A stretch of 64,000 bases of DNA, from positions 65,970 through 129,969 of the forward strand of contig JBAZSL010000002.1 of the NCBI GenBank assembly GCA_041662445.1, given 5' to 3'. Below are positions 54,066 through 63,221 of the stretch, one piece after another (the stretch's first letter is position 1; every line of letters starts with the position of its first letter). A program made the position numbers and the translations under genes. A model generated the notes under the pieces. It ran no database searches. It was not told the origin of the DNA and saw nothing but the letters and a program-made list of their open reading frames with translations. This DNA comes from UASB124 sp041662445 (GTDB lineage: Bacteria > Babelota > Babeliae > Babelales > RVW-14).

Positions 54066-55048
54066 CGCGTGATTTCCTGCTTCGGCGTGTCTACCAGCAC
54101 TGTTTTGTGCAGTGATAGCGCGTGTTGGTTGATGACCGTACGTACGATATATGCCGGTCTTCCCTTGATTTCGTGAAACATGCGTATGATGTATTCTGCA
54201 AGTGTACCAAGCGCAATAAAAATCAGACTTGTCATCACCAGCATGCAGAGAAGTAGGGTATAAAGTGCTCGCGGTGTGCCAAATTGATACCATGCCGCAA
54301 GATACCAACCGCCAGCAGCCAGCGTTACGAGCGAAAGCGTAACGGCACCACGCGAAATGAATTCTAAGGGCTTGTATGAAAAATTAACGATAGCTTTCTT
54401 TGCCCAGAAAAAATTTGCCCAAAAACTATTACTCGTTTTCCCTCTTGCGCGGTCTTCGCGTACATATTCGATGCCCGTTTGTCGGAATCCTGCCCATGTG
54501 CGCAGGCCTCGAATATAAAGATCTTTTTCAGGAAGAGTTGCAATGATATCAACAACTTTGCGGTCGATTAATGCGGTGTCTCCGGCATCAAGAGGGATAT
54601 CTAGATATGAAAGCATGCGAAAAATTCGGTAAAAGCACGTATAGCCAATGCGCCGCAGTATACTTCCTTTGCGCTTTTTTCTAATGCCGTAGACAACCTC
54701 GTAGCCATCTTCCCATGTTTTGATAAAGGCAGGGATGAGTTCTGGCGGATCCTGGAGATCGCCATCGATAAATATTACTGCATCACCGGTGGCATAGCGC
54801 ATACCTGCCAGCATGCTTGATTGGCTGGTGCCGAAATTGCGTGACATGATAAGCGCAGTAACATGGGAATCTTGAAGAGCGAGTTCATGGTAGAGTTTCT
54901 CTGAATGGTCGGTACTCGCATTATCAACATAAATAAGTTCAAAATCATAGCAGGGTAACGTGTGCATGACCGAGATGGTGCGTTCGTACATCGGGCAAAT
55001 GTTTGCACTTTCGTTATAACAGACAACGATGATCGATATTTTTTTCAT
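54062..55048 (-). CDS. DPM1/GtrB-like polyprenyl-phosphate glycosyltransferase (GT2)
   Basis: A 328-residue GT2 enzyme with two C-terminal membrane segments (about residues 225-250 and 262-290). ISIIVVCYNESANI, LIYVDNASTDHS, FIDGDLQDPPELIPAF (metal site D-G-D) and VYGIRKKRKGS match GtrB/ArnC-type enzymes that load a sugar on undecaprenyl phosphate. ATG 55048 overlaps the rfbG-like gene by 35 bases. It could supply donors for the three PMT-like proteins at 21760-26784. No signal peptide. Confidence 0.88.
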   Translation of the reverse strand: MKKISIIVVCYNESANICPMYERTISVMHTLPCYDFELIYVDNASTDHSEKLYHELALQDSHVTALIMSRNFGTSQSSMLAGMRYATGDAVIFIDGDLQDPPELIPAFIKTWEDGYEVVYGIRKKRKGSILRRIGYTCFYRIFRMLSYLDIPLDAGDTALIDRKVVDIIATLPEKDLYIRGLRTWAGFRQTGIEYVREDRARGKTSNSFWANFFWAKKAIVNFSYKPLEFISRGAVTLSLVTLAAGGWYLAAWYQFGTPRALYTLLLCMLVMTSLIFIALGTLAEYIIRMFHEIKGRPAYIVRTVINQHALSLHKTVLVDTPKQEITR

Positions 55049-56015
55049 GAGCAGTTTCTTTTTTAGTGAAATATGTTTGATACCATGCGATTGTTGCCTT
55101 AAGCCCCTCCTCAACGCCGTATTCAGGTTTCCATCCTAAAAGATTGTGTGCTTTGGTCGAAGAAAGGTGCTGGGCGGGAATTTCATTGTTCGCCTGATTC
55201 AGGATGATTGGCGCAAGATGCGTTGCGTGCATGAGTTTTAAAATTAGGTGCACAATGTCGATAACGGTAAAGGGTTGATCGGTGCTGAAATTAAAACATT
55301 GGCCAACGATGTGGGATAGGTCCATATGTGCGGCGAGAAGTAAGTAGGCATCGGCAACGTCAGTGACATAAATATAATCGCGAACAAAAAGGCCATTTGA
55401 TCTGATAACCGGCTGTTTGCCCTCGAGCACGGACTTGATGGTTCCTGGAATGATGCGGTTGAAGTGAAGGTCGCCCTCGCCAAAAAAATTTCCGCATCGC
55501 GTTATGCAGATAGGAAGTTGGTAGGTATGAACATATGATTGCGCAATGAGATCGGCGCAACTTTTTGATACGTCATAGGGATGGCGGCCTTGCAATGGTG
55601 CTTCTTCGGTGTACGGGAGTATGGGATGTTCGCCATAGGCCTTATCGCTTGAGGCAACTATAATTTTTTTTATCCATGGTGAAAGTCGGCATGCTTCCAG
55701 AATGTTCCAGGTTCCCTGAATATTTGAGGTAAATGTCGAACGTGGTGAGCGGTTTGCATAACCAACGATTGCTTGAGCACCCAGATGAAATACCGTCGTA
55801 ATATCATATTCGTTAAGAATGCGGAGCAAAAGTTCGAAATCGAGAAGATCACCCCGTACAACCGTGACGTGATGCTGTAAGTTATCATGAAAAAAAAGCG
55901 ACTGCGGAACATCATCGCGTACGAGCGCAATAATGTTGGCATCTGTTGAAAGAAGTTTGCGAATAAGGCTTGGGCCGAGTAAGCCGGTGGCGCCGGTGAT
56001 TAAAACGTTGTTCAC
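55014..56015 (-). CDS. rfbG: CDP-glucose 4,6-dehydratase-like SDR
   Basis: A 333-residue extended SDR. LITGATGLLGPSLI is the NAD site. HLGAQAIVGYANRSP, ASSDKAYGEH, YDVSKSCADLIAQSY (Y-x3-K), and RCGNFFGEGDLHFNRIIPG are blocks typical of the CDP-glucose 4,6-dehydratase group. It directly follows rfbF with a 4-base overlap, supporting CDP-glucose as substrate and CDP-4-keto-6-deoxyglucose as product. Product use by the SDR and transketolase at 26750-29488 is possible but unproven. Confidence 0.87.
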   Translation of the reverse strand: MNNVLITGATGLLGPSLIRKLLSTDANIIALVRDDVPQSLFFHDNLQHHVTVVRGDLLDFELLLRILNEYDITTVFHLGAQAIVGYANRSPRSTFTSNIQGTWNILEACRLSPWIKKIIVASSDKAYGEHPILPYTEEAPLQGRHPYDVSKSCADLIAQSYVHTYQLPICITRCGNFFGEGDLHFNRIIPGTIKSVLEGKQPVIRSNGLFVRDYIYVTDVADAYLLLAAHMDLSHIVGQCFNFSTDQPFTVIDIVHLILKLMHATHLAPIILNQANNEIPAQHLSSTKAHNLLGWKPEYGVEEGLKATIAWYQTYFTKKETAHEKNIDHRCLL

Positions 56016-56869
56016 GTCGATCTCTCGATGTTATGGGAAGACGTGTGATGTGTTGTTGTTGCCGGAATAAATTCACGCGGCGGTTCGCCCCATACTTTCC
56101 ATGGTGCGTGTGTTTTCCATAATTCCTCGAGAAGTTGATGTTCTCGATAGGTGTCCATGCACTGCCAAAAACCGGTATGTTTATACATCATAAGTTCACC
56201 ATCAGCGGCCGATTTTTTGAGTGGGTCTTGTTCAAGTATGCAGTCGTCCTGCGGTGAGAGATATTTAAGAAATTCGCGCTCACATACAAAGAAACCGCCA
56301 TTAATCCATTCATCATTAATTTTTTTCTTCTCAGCAAACGAAACGATTTGGTTGCCATTGGTGTCAAGGTTGCCGAATCGAGATGTTAAGTTGACACCAG
56401 TGAGCGTGACAAGTTTTTTGTGGGAAAGATGAAAGTTGAGCAGGTCCTCAATGTCAATGTTGGCAAGACCATCTCCATAGGTCACCAAAAATCGATCGGC
56501 ATTAATATATCGAGCCACGCGAGCAATGCGTCCGCCGGTCATGCAGGTCTGTCCTGTGTCGGCAAGCGTAACTTCCCAATCTTGGTCGCTAACTTGGTGT
56601 TCGGTTATAGCACCTGTTTTGGTAAGCACCGTAAAGTCGACGCCATCAAGATGAAAATTGAGAAAGTAGTTTTTGATCATTTCTCCTTTATACCCGAGAC
56701 AGATAATGAAACGATAAAATCCATAATGGGCATAAATTTTCATGATATGCCACAAAATGGGCCTACCACCAATAGGAACCATCGGTTTTGGACGGAATTC
56801 TGTTTCTTCGCGAAGACGTGTGCCAAGTCCACCGGCAAGTATAATGACGGGAAAGGGAAGGCGCTTCAT
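56012..56869 (-). CDS. rfbF: Glucose-1-phosphate cytidylyltransferase
   Basis: A 285-residue nucleotidyltransferase. VIILAGGLGTRL (residues 8-19) is the NTP loop, KPMVPIGGRPILWHIM follows, and FLVTYGDGLANI is the metal-binding strand. FGNLD and NGGFFVCE are typical of RfbF. It forms CDP-glucose from CTP and glucose-1-phosphate in the cytosol. First gene of a six-gene - operon reaching 50733. Confidence 0.93.
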   Translation of the reverse strand: MKRLPFPVIILAGGLGTRLREETEFRPKPMVPIGGRPILWHIMKIYAHYGFYRFIICLGYKGEMIKNYFLNFHLDGVDFTVLTKTGAITEHQVSDQDWEVTLADTGQTCMTGGRIARVARYINADRFLVTYGDGLANIDIEDLLNFHLSHKKLVTLTGVNLTSRFGNLDTNGNQIVSFAEKKKINDEWINGGFFVCEREFLKYLSPQDDCILEQDPLKKSAADGELMMYKHTGFWQCMDTYREHQLLEELWKTHAPWKVWGEPPREFIPATTTHHTSSHNIERST

Positions 56870-56914
56870 TACCGTATCTCCTCGATGAATTGAGTTCGCC
56901 TAATTATCCCAAAA

Positions 56915-56943
56915 ACCGTATCACATGAGTGGTGGATGTCAAG
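56915..56943 (-). promoter_or_regulatory. Candidate promoter for the rfbF operon
   Basis: On the - strand a perfect TTGACA (56938-56943) is followed after 17 bases by TACGGT (56915-56920, 3 of 6). It lies about 45 bases upstream of ATG 56869, in the divergent gap. Confidence 0.4.
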
Positions 56944-56965
56944 GCTGATCGGTGTCCAGTTTGTT

Positions 56966-56993
56966 TTGACGGAACAACACAAATAAGTAGAAT
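56966..56993 (+). promoter_or_regulatory. Candidate sigma70-type promoter for the sulfotransferase gene
   Basis: TTGACG (56966-56971) and TAGAAT (56988-56993) are spaced by 16 bases, each with 5 of 6 consensus matches. The predicted start is ~30 bases before ATG 57032, whose Shine-Dalgarno is AAGGAG. The rest of the 162-base divergent gap holds the rfbF promoter and nothing else seen. Confidence 0.5.
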
Positions 56994-57031
56994 AAGAGCA
57001 TTGTTGAAGAATCTTATGAGAAGGAGAACTC

Positions 57032-57961
57032 ATGTCGGCTCCCGTGCCATTCAAACTTTTTATGATATCAGCAATGTATGAAAACGGAGGGAATGTTACG
57101 CATCGTATGCTCGATGGACACCCAGAGCTTTTTGTATACCCATTTGAGTCCCAGTTGGGAACGGTGCTTTCATCAAACTTCATTCAAACACTGGTGCCGT
57201 TTCGCTATTGTTGGCCAGAATTTCCTCTTCATGGCGAAGTTGAGCAGGACTATGAACTTTTTTATGATGAAGAGTTGAAGACAAAGCTTCGTGCTCCTTT
57301 ACGTAGTAAATTCAAAGATATTGAACTTACTATCGACGAGGCAGAGCGAAAAAAGATTTTTGTTGAGTATATGCGTGACAAAGAGCGCACGCGCGCACAT
57401 TTAGTTGAAGCATTTTTTACCGCAACATTTCAAAGCTGGAAAAATTATCAGCGGACGGGACAAGAGAAAGCCTATGTGGGGTATAGTCCCGTTATTATTC
57501 TTGATGCTGAAAAGATTCTTGCTGATATGCCACAAGCTCATGTTATTCATGTTGTGCGTAATCCTTATTCTGGTTATGCCGATACCAAAAAGCGTCCATT
57601 TCCACTTTCACTAAAAAAATATGCATGGACATGGAGTATTGCACAGCATATGGCTCTTACGTATGCACAAGCATATCCGCACAATGTACACATAGTTCGC
57701 TATGAGGACCTGATAGCAAATCCTCAAGCGACCATGCAAAAGCTTTGTGCTCAATTGGGAATATCTGCTGCTGATACAATGCTCTATCCGTCATGGAATG
57801 GTGCGCGCATGGAGCGTGTGCACCCATGGGGTACCATTCATATGCCGACTCCCGATGTGAATATTGCTACCATGAATGAATTATCCGTCGATGAGAAAGC
57901 TGATATTCGTTCAACGTCAATTGTTATGGTGAAGCAATTTGGCTACGATGGTTTTTGCTAG
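57032..57961 (+). CDS. Sulfotransferase-family protein
   Basis: A 309-residue soluble protein. VIHVVRNPYSGYADTKKR is the 3'-phosphate (PAPS) binding motif R-N-P with following S/D, and IVRYEDLIANPQATMQKLC is the hallmark strand-helix of PF13469-type sulfotransferases. The usual 5'-phosphosulfate loop is atypical (MYENGGNVTHRML with DGHPEL). It may sulfate a glycan in the cytosol before export. It overlaps the kinase-like gene by 14 bases. Confidence 0.8.
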   Translation: MSAPVPFKLFMISAMYENGGNVTHRMLDGHPELFVYPFESQLGTVLSSNFIQTLVPFRYCWPEFPLHGEVEQDYELFYDEELKTKLRAPLRSKFKDIELTIDEAERKKIFVEYMRDKERTRAHLVEAFFTATFQSWKNYQRTGQEKAYVGYSPVIILDAEKILADMPQAHVIHVVRNPYSGYADTKKRPFPLSLKKYAWTWSIAQHMALTYAQAYPHNVHIVRYEDLIANPQATMQKLCAQLGISAADTMLYPSWNGARMERVHPWGTIHMPTPDVNIATMNELSVDEKADIRSTSIVMVKQFGYDGFC

Positions 57962-59072
57962 CGCACATACCGCTATTGACCGCTCTGATCTTGCTGCCGC
58001 TGATCGTAAAAGAAAAACCATTTTCCACGCAAAAACTGATGTTGCAGAACTTGGAGCGCTGTGTGTTCAGCTTAGACATACGCGATGCGATGCTATTAAC
58101 CGATGTCGTGACATTGTTGAGTACATATGTTGTGAGCGGTTGAAATTGCATCGTTATAAAGTAACGCCGTTGATGCATGCCGGTACATTTCGGGTGTTGT
58201 TCCGTATTACAAGCCCAAAAAGTCAACCGCTTATGATTCGTATAAATCGTCTCTACGAATACGGTAGAGCATGGGATTTTTTGATTGAGGCTTGTGTGTA
58301 TCCATTGCTTGCACAACAAGGACTAGCAGTTCCTACAATTATTGATGTTGATATATCACAACGATATGTGGCTGCTGATTATCAAGTAATGACATATGTG
58401 CGGGGTAAGACATTAAAATCATTTGAGGACGAACAAACGCAGTACATGTCGCCCTTCCTTTTACGTTCAATAGGCGCGTATGTGGCGCGTGTGCATAGCA
58501 TAAAAATTTCTGGTTATGGGCCGCTGGCGGTTGTGCCATTGATGGTTCCACATGTTCTGCCGCGTGGTGTTCATGACTCATGGTCTGATTACATTCTGTT
58601 GCGGCTTGAAGAGCATGCAGGATTGTGTAAGGAGATCGGGGCGATCAATGCGTCCGAGTATGCAATAATTTTGGAACTATTTCGGCGCTATGAGCCGCTT
58701 TTCAAGAATGTTTCACCATCACTGCTTCACGGTGACGTTGGTAATCAAAATTTTCTTTCCGATGACGGCGAAACCATTACAGCTCTTGTCGATTGGGAGG
58801 ACAGTATGGCAGGGGATCCTGTTTTTGAAGTAGCTCTTTGGGGGACTTTTTTCCGTGATTATATGCGGAACACTTTGCTTGAGGGGTACACCACAGTAAA
58901 TCGATTACCACATGATTTTGAGCTGCGCTATTGGATGTATTACTTACGTATTGTGCTTTCAAAAACCGTACATCGCTTTCGGTTCGGATATGCTGATCGC
59001 CCTGGCCGGCCACGCATATCATTACGCATACAAAAAGCACTCAGCAGAATTGAGGCACTTAAAAATTTTTGA
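57948..59072 (+). CDS. APH/choline kinase-family phosphotransferase
   Basis: A 374-residue protein-kinase-fold enzyme. LMIRINRLYEYG carries the possible ATP lysine-equivalent region, LLHGDVGNQNFL is the catalytic Brenner-type loop, and ALVDWEDSMAGDPVFEVA holds the metal-binding Asp. ATG 57948 is used inside the end of the sulfotransferase gene. The pairing suggests phosphorylation of a sugar or sugar alcohol, not drug resistance. It ends 14 bases inside convergent murE. Confidence 0.75.
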   Translation: MVFASAHTAIDRSDLAAADRKRKTIFHAKTDVAELGALCVQLRHTRCDAINRCRDIVEYICCERLKLHRYKVTPLMHAGTFRVLFRITSPKSQPLMIRINRLYEYGRAWDFLIEACVYPLLAQQGLAVPTIIDVDISQRYVAADYQVMTYVRGKTLKSFEDEQTQYMSPFLLRSIGAYVARVHSIKISGYGPLAVVPLMVPHVLPRGVHDSWSDYILLRLEEHAGLCKEIGAINASEYAIILELFRRYEPLFKNVSPSLLHGDVGNQNFLSDDGETITALVDWEDSMAGDPVFEVALWGTFFRDYMRNTLLEGYTTVNRLPHDFELRYWMYYLRIVLSKTVHRFRFGYADRPGRPRISLRIQKALSRIEALKNF

Positions 59073-60522
59073 TCTCTTCAAAGTCGTCGAAATGCAGGGT
59101 GTTCCCACACACGCTATAGTAAGTTTCGTGCCCCTTACCTAAAAGCGCAATAATTGAGCCTTGTCGTGATTGGGCGGCTGCAAGTGCGATTGCAGAGCGC
59201 CGATCCGGCTCAACGGAGATTTTGTGCGTGAACTGCTGGGGGATGCCAACAACAATCTCATCAATAATTGCACGTCTATCCTCAAATCGTGGATTGTCAT
59301 CGGTGATAATTACTTTGTTTGCAAGGGTTGCGGCAATTTGTCCCATGATGGGACGTTTGGTGCGATCCCTGTCTCCGCCGCATCCAAAAACGACAATAAG
59401 ATCAGTGGTATGCGGCCGAAGCGTGCTTAATGCTTCATGAAATGATGATGGATTGTGAGCATAATCTACAAATGCGTAGGCGCCATTGGCAAGTACATGG
59501 CGTTGAAGCCTGCCGGGTACGCCTGGAAACGTTGCGAGCGCATCGATAATAAGTTGAGAGACAACTCCAGCATGCAGACAAAGTAATGCAGCCATGCTCA
59601 AATTGTAACAGTTAAAGGTGCCAAAAAGAGATGGACACGCAAACTCGAGTGTTTGAGGTAGGCACAGGGCAAGAGCTAAGCCGTCAAAAGAACTTTTGTT
59701 GATCATAAATGGAACATGGTGTTCGGAGAGCTCATGATAACTTTGCTCTGGTGCAAGTTTGCCCATTGAAATGATCTGCGCGTGTGTTTTGATTGCTTCT
59801 TCTGTGGCACGCAGGTGCGCGCGCTTTCCCCATATATCATCGGTATTAATAACACATGTTCCATGGTGTTTGAGCTGGGAAAAAATCTGTGATTTTGCCA
59901 TGAAATAATTATCCATGGTGTCATAAAAATCCATGTGTTCTGAGGCAAGATTGGTAAACCCAATGCCATCAAAATCTATTCCGTGAACGCGATGGAGGCT
60001 GAGCGCATGGGATGAGATTTCCATGACGACATGCGTGACGTTCTGTTTGAGGCATTCGGCAAAAAACATATGCAAGTAATCACTTTCTGGCGTTGTGTTG
60101 CTGCTTGCCTCTATGTTCCCATCGATTTTGTTGGCAATGGTTCCCAGTACGGCTGTTTTATACCCAGCATGTCGTAAAATATGCTCGACAATGTAGGTTG
60201 TTGTGGTTTTGCCTTTGGTTCCCGTAATGCCAATAATAGTGAGCTTGCGCCATGGATGATGAAGCGCCGCACTTGAGTATTCAGCAAGCGCTTTGCGTGC
60301 ATCTTGAACAGTGCGAAGGTCAGCGTTGGCGCTAAGGCACAATCGTCGGATTTCTTCAGTGGCGGCAGTATGTTCAAGAATGATTGTGGTGGCTCCCTTT
60401 TCAAGTGCCTTTTTAACATAAAGGGCACCGTCGTCGCGAAAGCCTTTTATCGCAACAAATGTTGATCCAGGGCCGACATGGTCAGTATGGCAGGTTACGG
60501 GATAGATAGTGGGTAGTAGCAT
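59059..60522 (-). CDS. murE: UDP-MurNAc-tripeptide synthetase, meso-DAP type
   Basis: A 487-residue Mur ligase. GTKGKTT at residues 101-107 is the ATP loop; SNTTPESDYLH, MEISSHAL and FTNLASEHMDFY bind UMAG and metal. The DNPR motif in the C-terminal third (TDDNPRFED) is the known specificity signature for meso-diaminopimelate. It adds mDAP in peptidoglycan synthesis, so the cell likely keeps a Gram-negative-type wall. ATG 60522 has GAGGAA 7 bases upstream; the earlier TTG is rejected. Confidence 0.96.
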   Translation of the reverse strand: MLLPTIYPVTCHTDHVGPGSTFVAIKGFRDDGALYVKKALEKGATTIILEHTAATEEIRRLCLSANADLRTVQDARKALAEYSSAALHHPWRKLTIIGITGTKGKTTTTYIVEHILRHAGYKTAVLGTIANKIDGNIEASSNTTPESDYLHMFFAECLKQNVTHVVMEISSHALSLHRVHGIDFDGIGFTNLASEHMDFYDTMDNYFMAKSQIFSQLKHHGTCVINTDDIWGKRAHLRATEEAIKTHAQIISMGKLAPEQSYHELSEHHVPFMINKSSFDGLALALCLPQTLEFACPSLFGTFNCYNLSMAALLCLHAGVVSQLIIDALATFPGVPGRLQRHVLANGAYAFVDYAHNPSSFHEALSTLRPHTTDLIVVFGCGGDRDRTKRPIMGQIAATLANKVIITDDNPRFEDRRAIIDEIVVGIPQQFTHKISVEPDRRSAIALAAAQSRQGSIIALLGKGHETYYSVCGNTLHFDDFEEIKNF

Positions 60523-60544
60523 TGCTTTCTTCCTCAAAATGAAG

Positions 60545-60572
60545 AGGCTCTTGAGTACATACCCAAGAGCCT
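60545..60572 (-). terminator. Hairpin between lon and murE
   Basis: AGGCTCTTG (60545-60553) and CAAGAGCCT (60564-60572) form a perfect 9-bp stem with a 10-base loop. In - orientation it lies ~50 bases after the lon stop, followed by CTTCATTTT, and ~22 bases ahead of the murE start. It could be a lon terminator with a weak U-tract or an attenuator for murE. Confidence 0.5.
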
Positions 60573-60624
60573 AATAGAAATCGATTTTAGGAAGGATTGA
60601 CGAATTAGTAAAGTAACCAAAAAA

Positions 60625-62982
60625 CTATTGGATTTTTGGCAGCAGAACGTGCTGTAATACCTCCTGCACGTTTTCAACCAAGAGTATTGTTAAACCATCA
60701 AAGAGTTTATCAAGCCCAATAAGATCATTTTGATTGAGTTTCGGAATAATAACATTTTTGAGTCCATGTTGTTTTGCGGCAAGTATTTTTTCTTTTAAGC
60801 CGCCAATTGGAAGAACATCACCCTGTAAGTTGAGTTCTCCTGTCATGGCAAATGCACCATTTATTGCACGTTTTGTGAATGCTGAAAGTATCGATGAAAG
60901 TAAGGTTATGCCAGCTGACGGACCATCTTTAGGAATAGCACCAGCAGGAAGGTGTATATGCAAGTCATACTCGTTGAATGTTTTTGACTCTATGGTGAAA
61001 AAATTTGCATGGGCTTTAACGTAGGTCATTGCTGCTTGCGCCGATTCTTTCATGACATCGCCAAGCTGTCCCGTCAGAATAAGCTTTCCCGTACCCGGCA
61101 TTAAAACGGCTTCAACTTGAAGTACATCTCCTCCATATGGTGTCCATGCCAGTCCATTAGTTACGCCTATTTTATCGCCGTGAGATGCGCCTTCACTATG
61201 AACGCGAGAAGGTCCGAGATATGTTTGAAGATTTTTGTCATCGAAATGTGGCGCGTCGTTATTCTCAACAAGCGCGCGTGCGTATTTTGAGCACAACTTT
61301 TGTATGAAACGTTCAAGCTCGCGCACGCCAGCTTCGCGCGTATATTCATTGATAATGGTGTTGAGTATGCCTTTATCGACGCTAAAACCTTTGCCTTCGA
61401 GTCCAGCATTTTTGATAGCCTTGGACATCAAATGGCGTTCAGCAATTTCAACTTTTTCTTCGTGGGTATAACCCGAGAGCTGAATGATTTCCATGCGGTC
61501 ACGTAGCGGCGCTGGAATTGTACCCAAATCATTTGCAGTTGCAATGAACATTACTTTTGATAAGTCAAAATGAACGCCGAGGTAGTTATCATAAAAAGAA
61601 TGGTTTTGTTCTGGATCAAGGACCTCAAGGAGTGCCGATGATGGGTCCCCGCGGTTTGACATGCCAATTTTATCAATTTCATCAATTACAATGACAGGAT
61701 TAGCGCTTCCCGCTCTACGCAGTGCTTGAATAAATCTTCCAGGAAGAGCTCCAACATAAGTTCGTCGATGGCCGCGAATTTCCGATTCGTCGTAAACGCC
61801 GCCAAGTGAAATGCGGAAGAAATTGCGACCGAGGCACGAGGCAATCGAATGTCCAAGTGACGTTTTGCCAACTCCTGGAGGACCAAAGAGGCACAAAATT
61901 GGTGTGTTACAGTCTTGTTTTAAAAAGCGTACCGATAAGAAATCTAAGATGCGATCTTTGATTTCATCCAGCCCGTAATGATTAGCATTAAGTATTGATT
62001 TGGCGTGTTCAAGCGCGCAATTATCAGTGGTGTGAATACCCCATGGCATGCATACGAGCCATTCAAGGTAGTTGCGTAAAACAGTTGCCTCCATGGAATC
62101 AGGAGGGGTTTTTTCAAGGCGTCGCAATTGACGTTGTCCCTCAGTGCGGGCTTCTTGTGTTAAAGGAAGCGTTTCGAGTTTCTTTTTAAGATCTTCAAGT
62201 TCGATATCGCCATCATCGCCGAGTTCTTTTTGGATAGCCTTCAGTTGCTCGCGTAGATAATATTCGCGTTGTGACTGGTTGATTGAATCTCGCGTGTTGG
62301 TGCGTATACGCTCTTGAACTGAATTCATTTCATATTCGCTGTGAAGGAAATCACAAATGCCCTGAAAAAGTTGCGCGTACGTTTCTTTTTCGAGCAATGT
62401 CTGAGCTTGCGTAACACTCAAGCTGAGGTGGGAGAGGATGAAATCTGCGATACGGTCTGGTTCGCGGATCTGAGCCAAAATTGCCAGAAAGTCTGGGCCA
62501 AAGACACGACCGTCATTGGTCAAGCTTTCGACCAATGTCAAAAGATTCTTAAGGCGTTGATCAAGCTCTGCGGGATCGCTTTGAAGTGCAGTTTCTGGAT
62601 CAACTGGTGTAACGATCGCTTGGAGTAAATCTTGCTCAGAAACAATATTTTTTACATGCGCTTTGCAAAGTCCTTGAGCAAGTACTTTGATCCCGCCCTC
62701 GGGCAAGTGCATGATGCGCATGATGTTACTGATAGTACCCATCTTATATAAGTCTTGTATGCCGATGGGTCCTTGATATTCAGAGGCTCCTTGTCGCGCC
62801 GCAAGCAAAAGCACTTTTTTGTGGCTTTGCAGGGCTTGCTCTACGCCCTTGATGATTTTTTCATCAAGAATGAGTAATGGTACGACCATGTGTGGAAAAA
62901 CAACCACATCAACTGTCGGGATGATTGGCACCGTTGCTGGGATGTCGTTGCTGCGTGCATAATCATTGTTCCGGTCTGTCAT
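60625..62982 (-). CDS. lon: ATP-dependent Lon protease
   Basis: A 785-residue LonA. The N-terminal LAN substrate domain (about 15-215) is followed by AAA+ with Walker A GPPGVGKT at 367-374 and Walker B VIVIDEIDK (~430-438), then the protease domain with S689 in KDGPSAGIT and K732 in GGLKEK, an intact Ser-Lys dyad. GGAGG lies 9 bases ahead of ATG 62982. It degrades misfolded and regulatory proteins in the cytosol. It could be heat-regulated, but I see no clear heat-shock promoter in the 239-base divergent gap. Confidence 0.97.
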   Translation of the reverse strand: MTDRNNDYARSNDIPATVPIIPTVDVVVFPHMVVPLLILDEKIIKGVEQALQSHKKVLLLAARQGASEYQGPIGIQDLYKMGTISNIMRIMHLPEGGIKVLAQGLCKAHVKNIVSEQDLLQAIVTPVDPETALQSDPAELDQRLKNLLTLVESLTNDGRVFGPDFLAILAQIREPDRIADFILSHLSLSVTQAQTLLEKETYAQLFQGICDFLHSEYEMNSVQERIRTNTRDSINQSQREYYLREQLKAIQKELGDDGDIELEDLKKKLETLPLTQEARTEGQRQLRRLEKTPPDSMEATVLRNYLEWLVCMPWGIHTTDNCALEHAKSILNANHYGLDEIKDRILDFLSVRFLKQDCNTPILCLFGPPGVGKTSLGHSIASCLGRNFFRISLGGVYDESEIRGHRRTYVGALPGRFIQALRRAGSANPVIVIDEIDKIGMSNRGDPSSALLEVLDPEQNHSFYDNYLGVHFDLSKVMFIATANDLGTIPAPLRDRMEIIQLSGYTHEEKVEIAERHLMSKAIKNAGLEGKGFSVDKGILNTIINEYTREAGVRELERFIQKLCSKYARALVENNDAPHFDDKNLQTYLGPSRVHSEGASHGDKIGVTNGLAWTPYGGDVLQVEAVLMPGTGKLILTGQLGDVMKESAQAAMTYVKAHANFFTIESKTFNEYDLHIHLPAGAIPKDGPSAGITLLSSILSAFTKRAINGAFAMTGELNLQGDVLPIGGLKEKILAAKQHGLKNVIIPKLNQNDLIGLDKLFDGLTILLVENVQEVLQHVLLPKIQ

Positions 62983-63123
62983 GATATTCACCCTCCCCAA
63001 ATTTGCACAGATGCGAGTGCGGTTTGCGGGCCCCCTAAATGCCACCGGGTGTTGGTAATATAGCGCTGCATCTGCGATTTCCTACATCAATATTACGGGA
63101 ACGACTCTTGGTAATGCAAGCTT

Positions 63124-63129
63124 TATAAT
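63124..63129 (+). promoter_or_regulatory. Consensus -10 (TATAAT) upstream of lolD
   Basis: A perfect TATAAT lies 92 bases before the lolD start in the gap between divergent lon and lolD. No good -35 is seen at 16-18 bases, so support is partial. The rest of this 239-base gap shows no ORF or RNA gene. Confidence 0.3.
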
Positions 63130-63221
63130 CTTGAGCGAATTTACAGCGAAAGAGCGTTAATTTGCCTCATGAAGGGTGCTGATGCCATACTGCAAAATAT
63201 GTTATTTGAGAAAGGGATATA

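Noticed and set aside
57948..59072. Aminoglycoside phosphotransferase resistance gene
   Set aside because: Overlaps a sulfotransferase and lies in a glycan region; the fold is shared with many small-molecule kinases.
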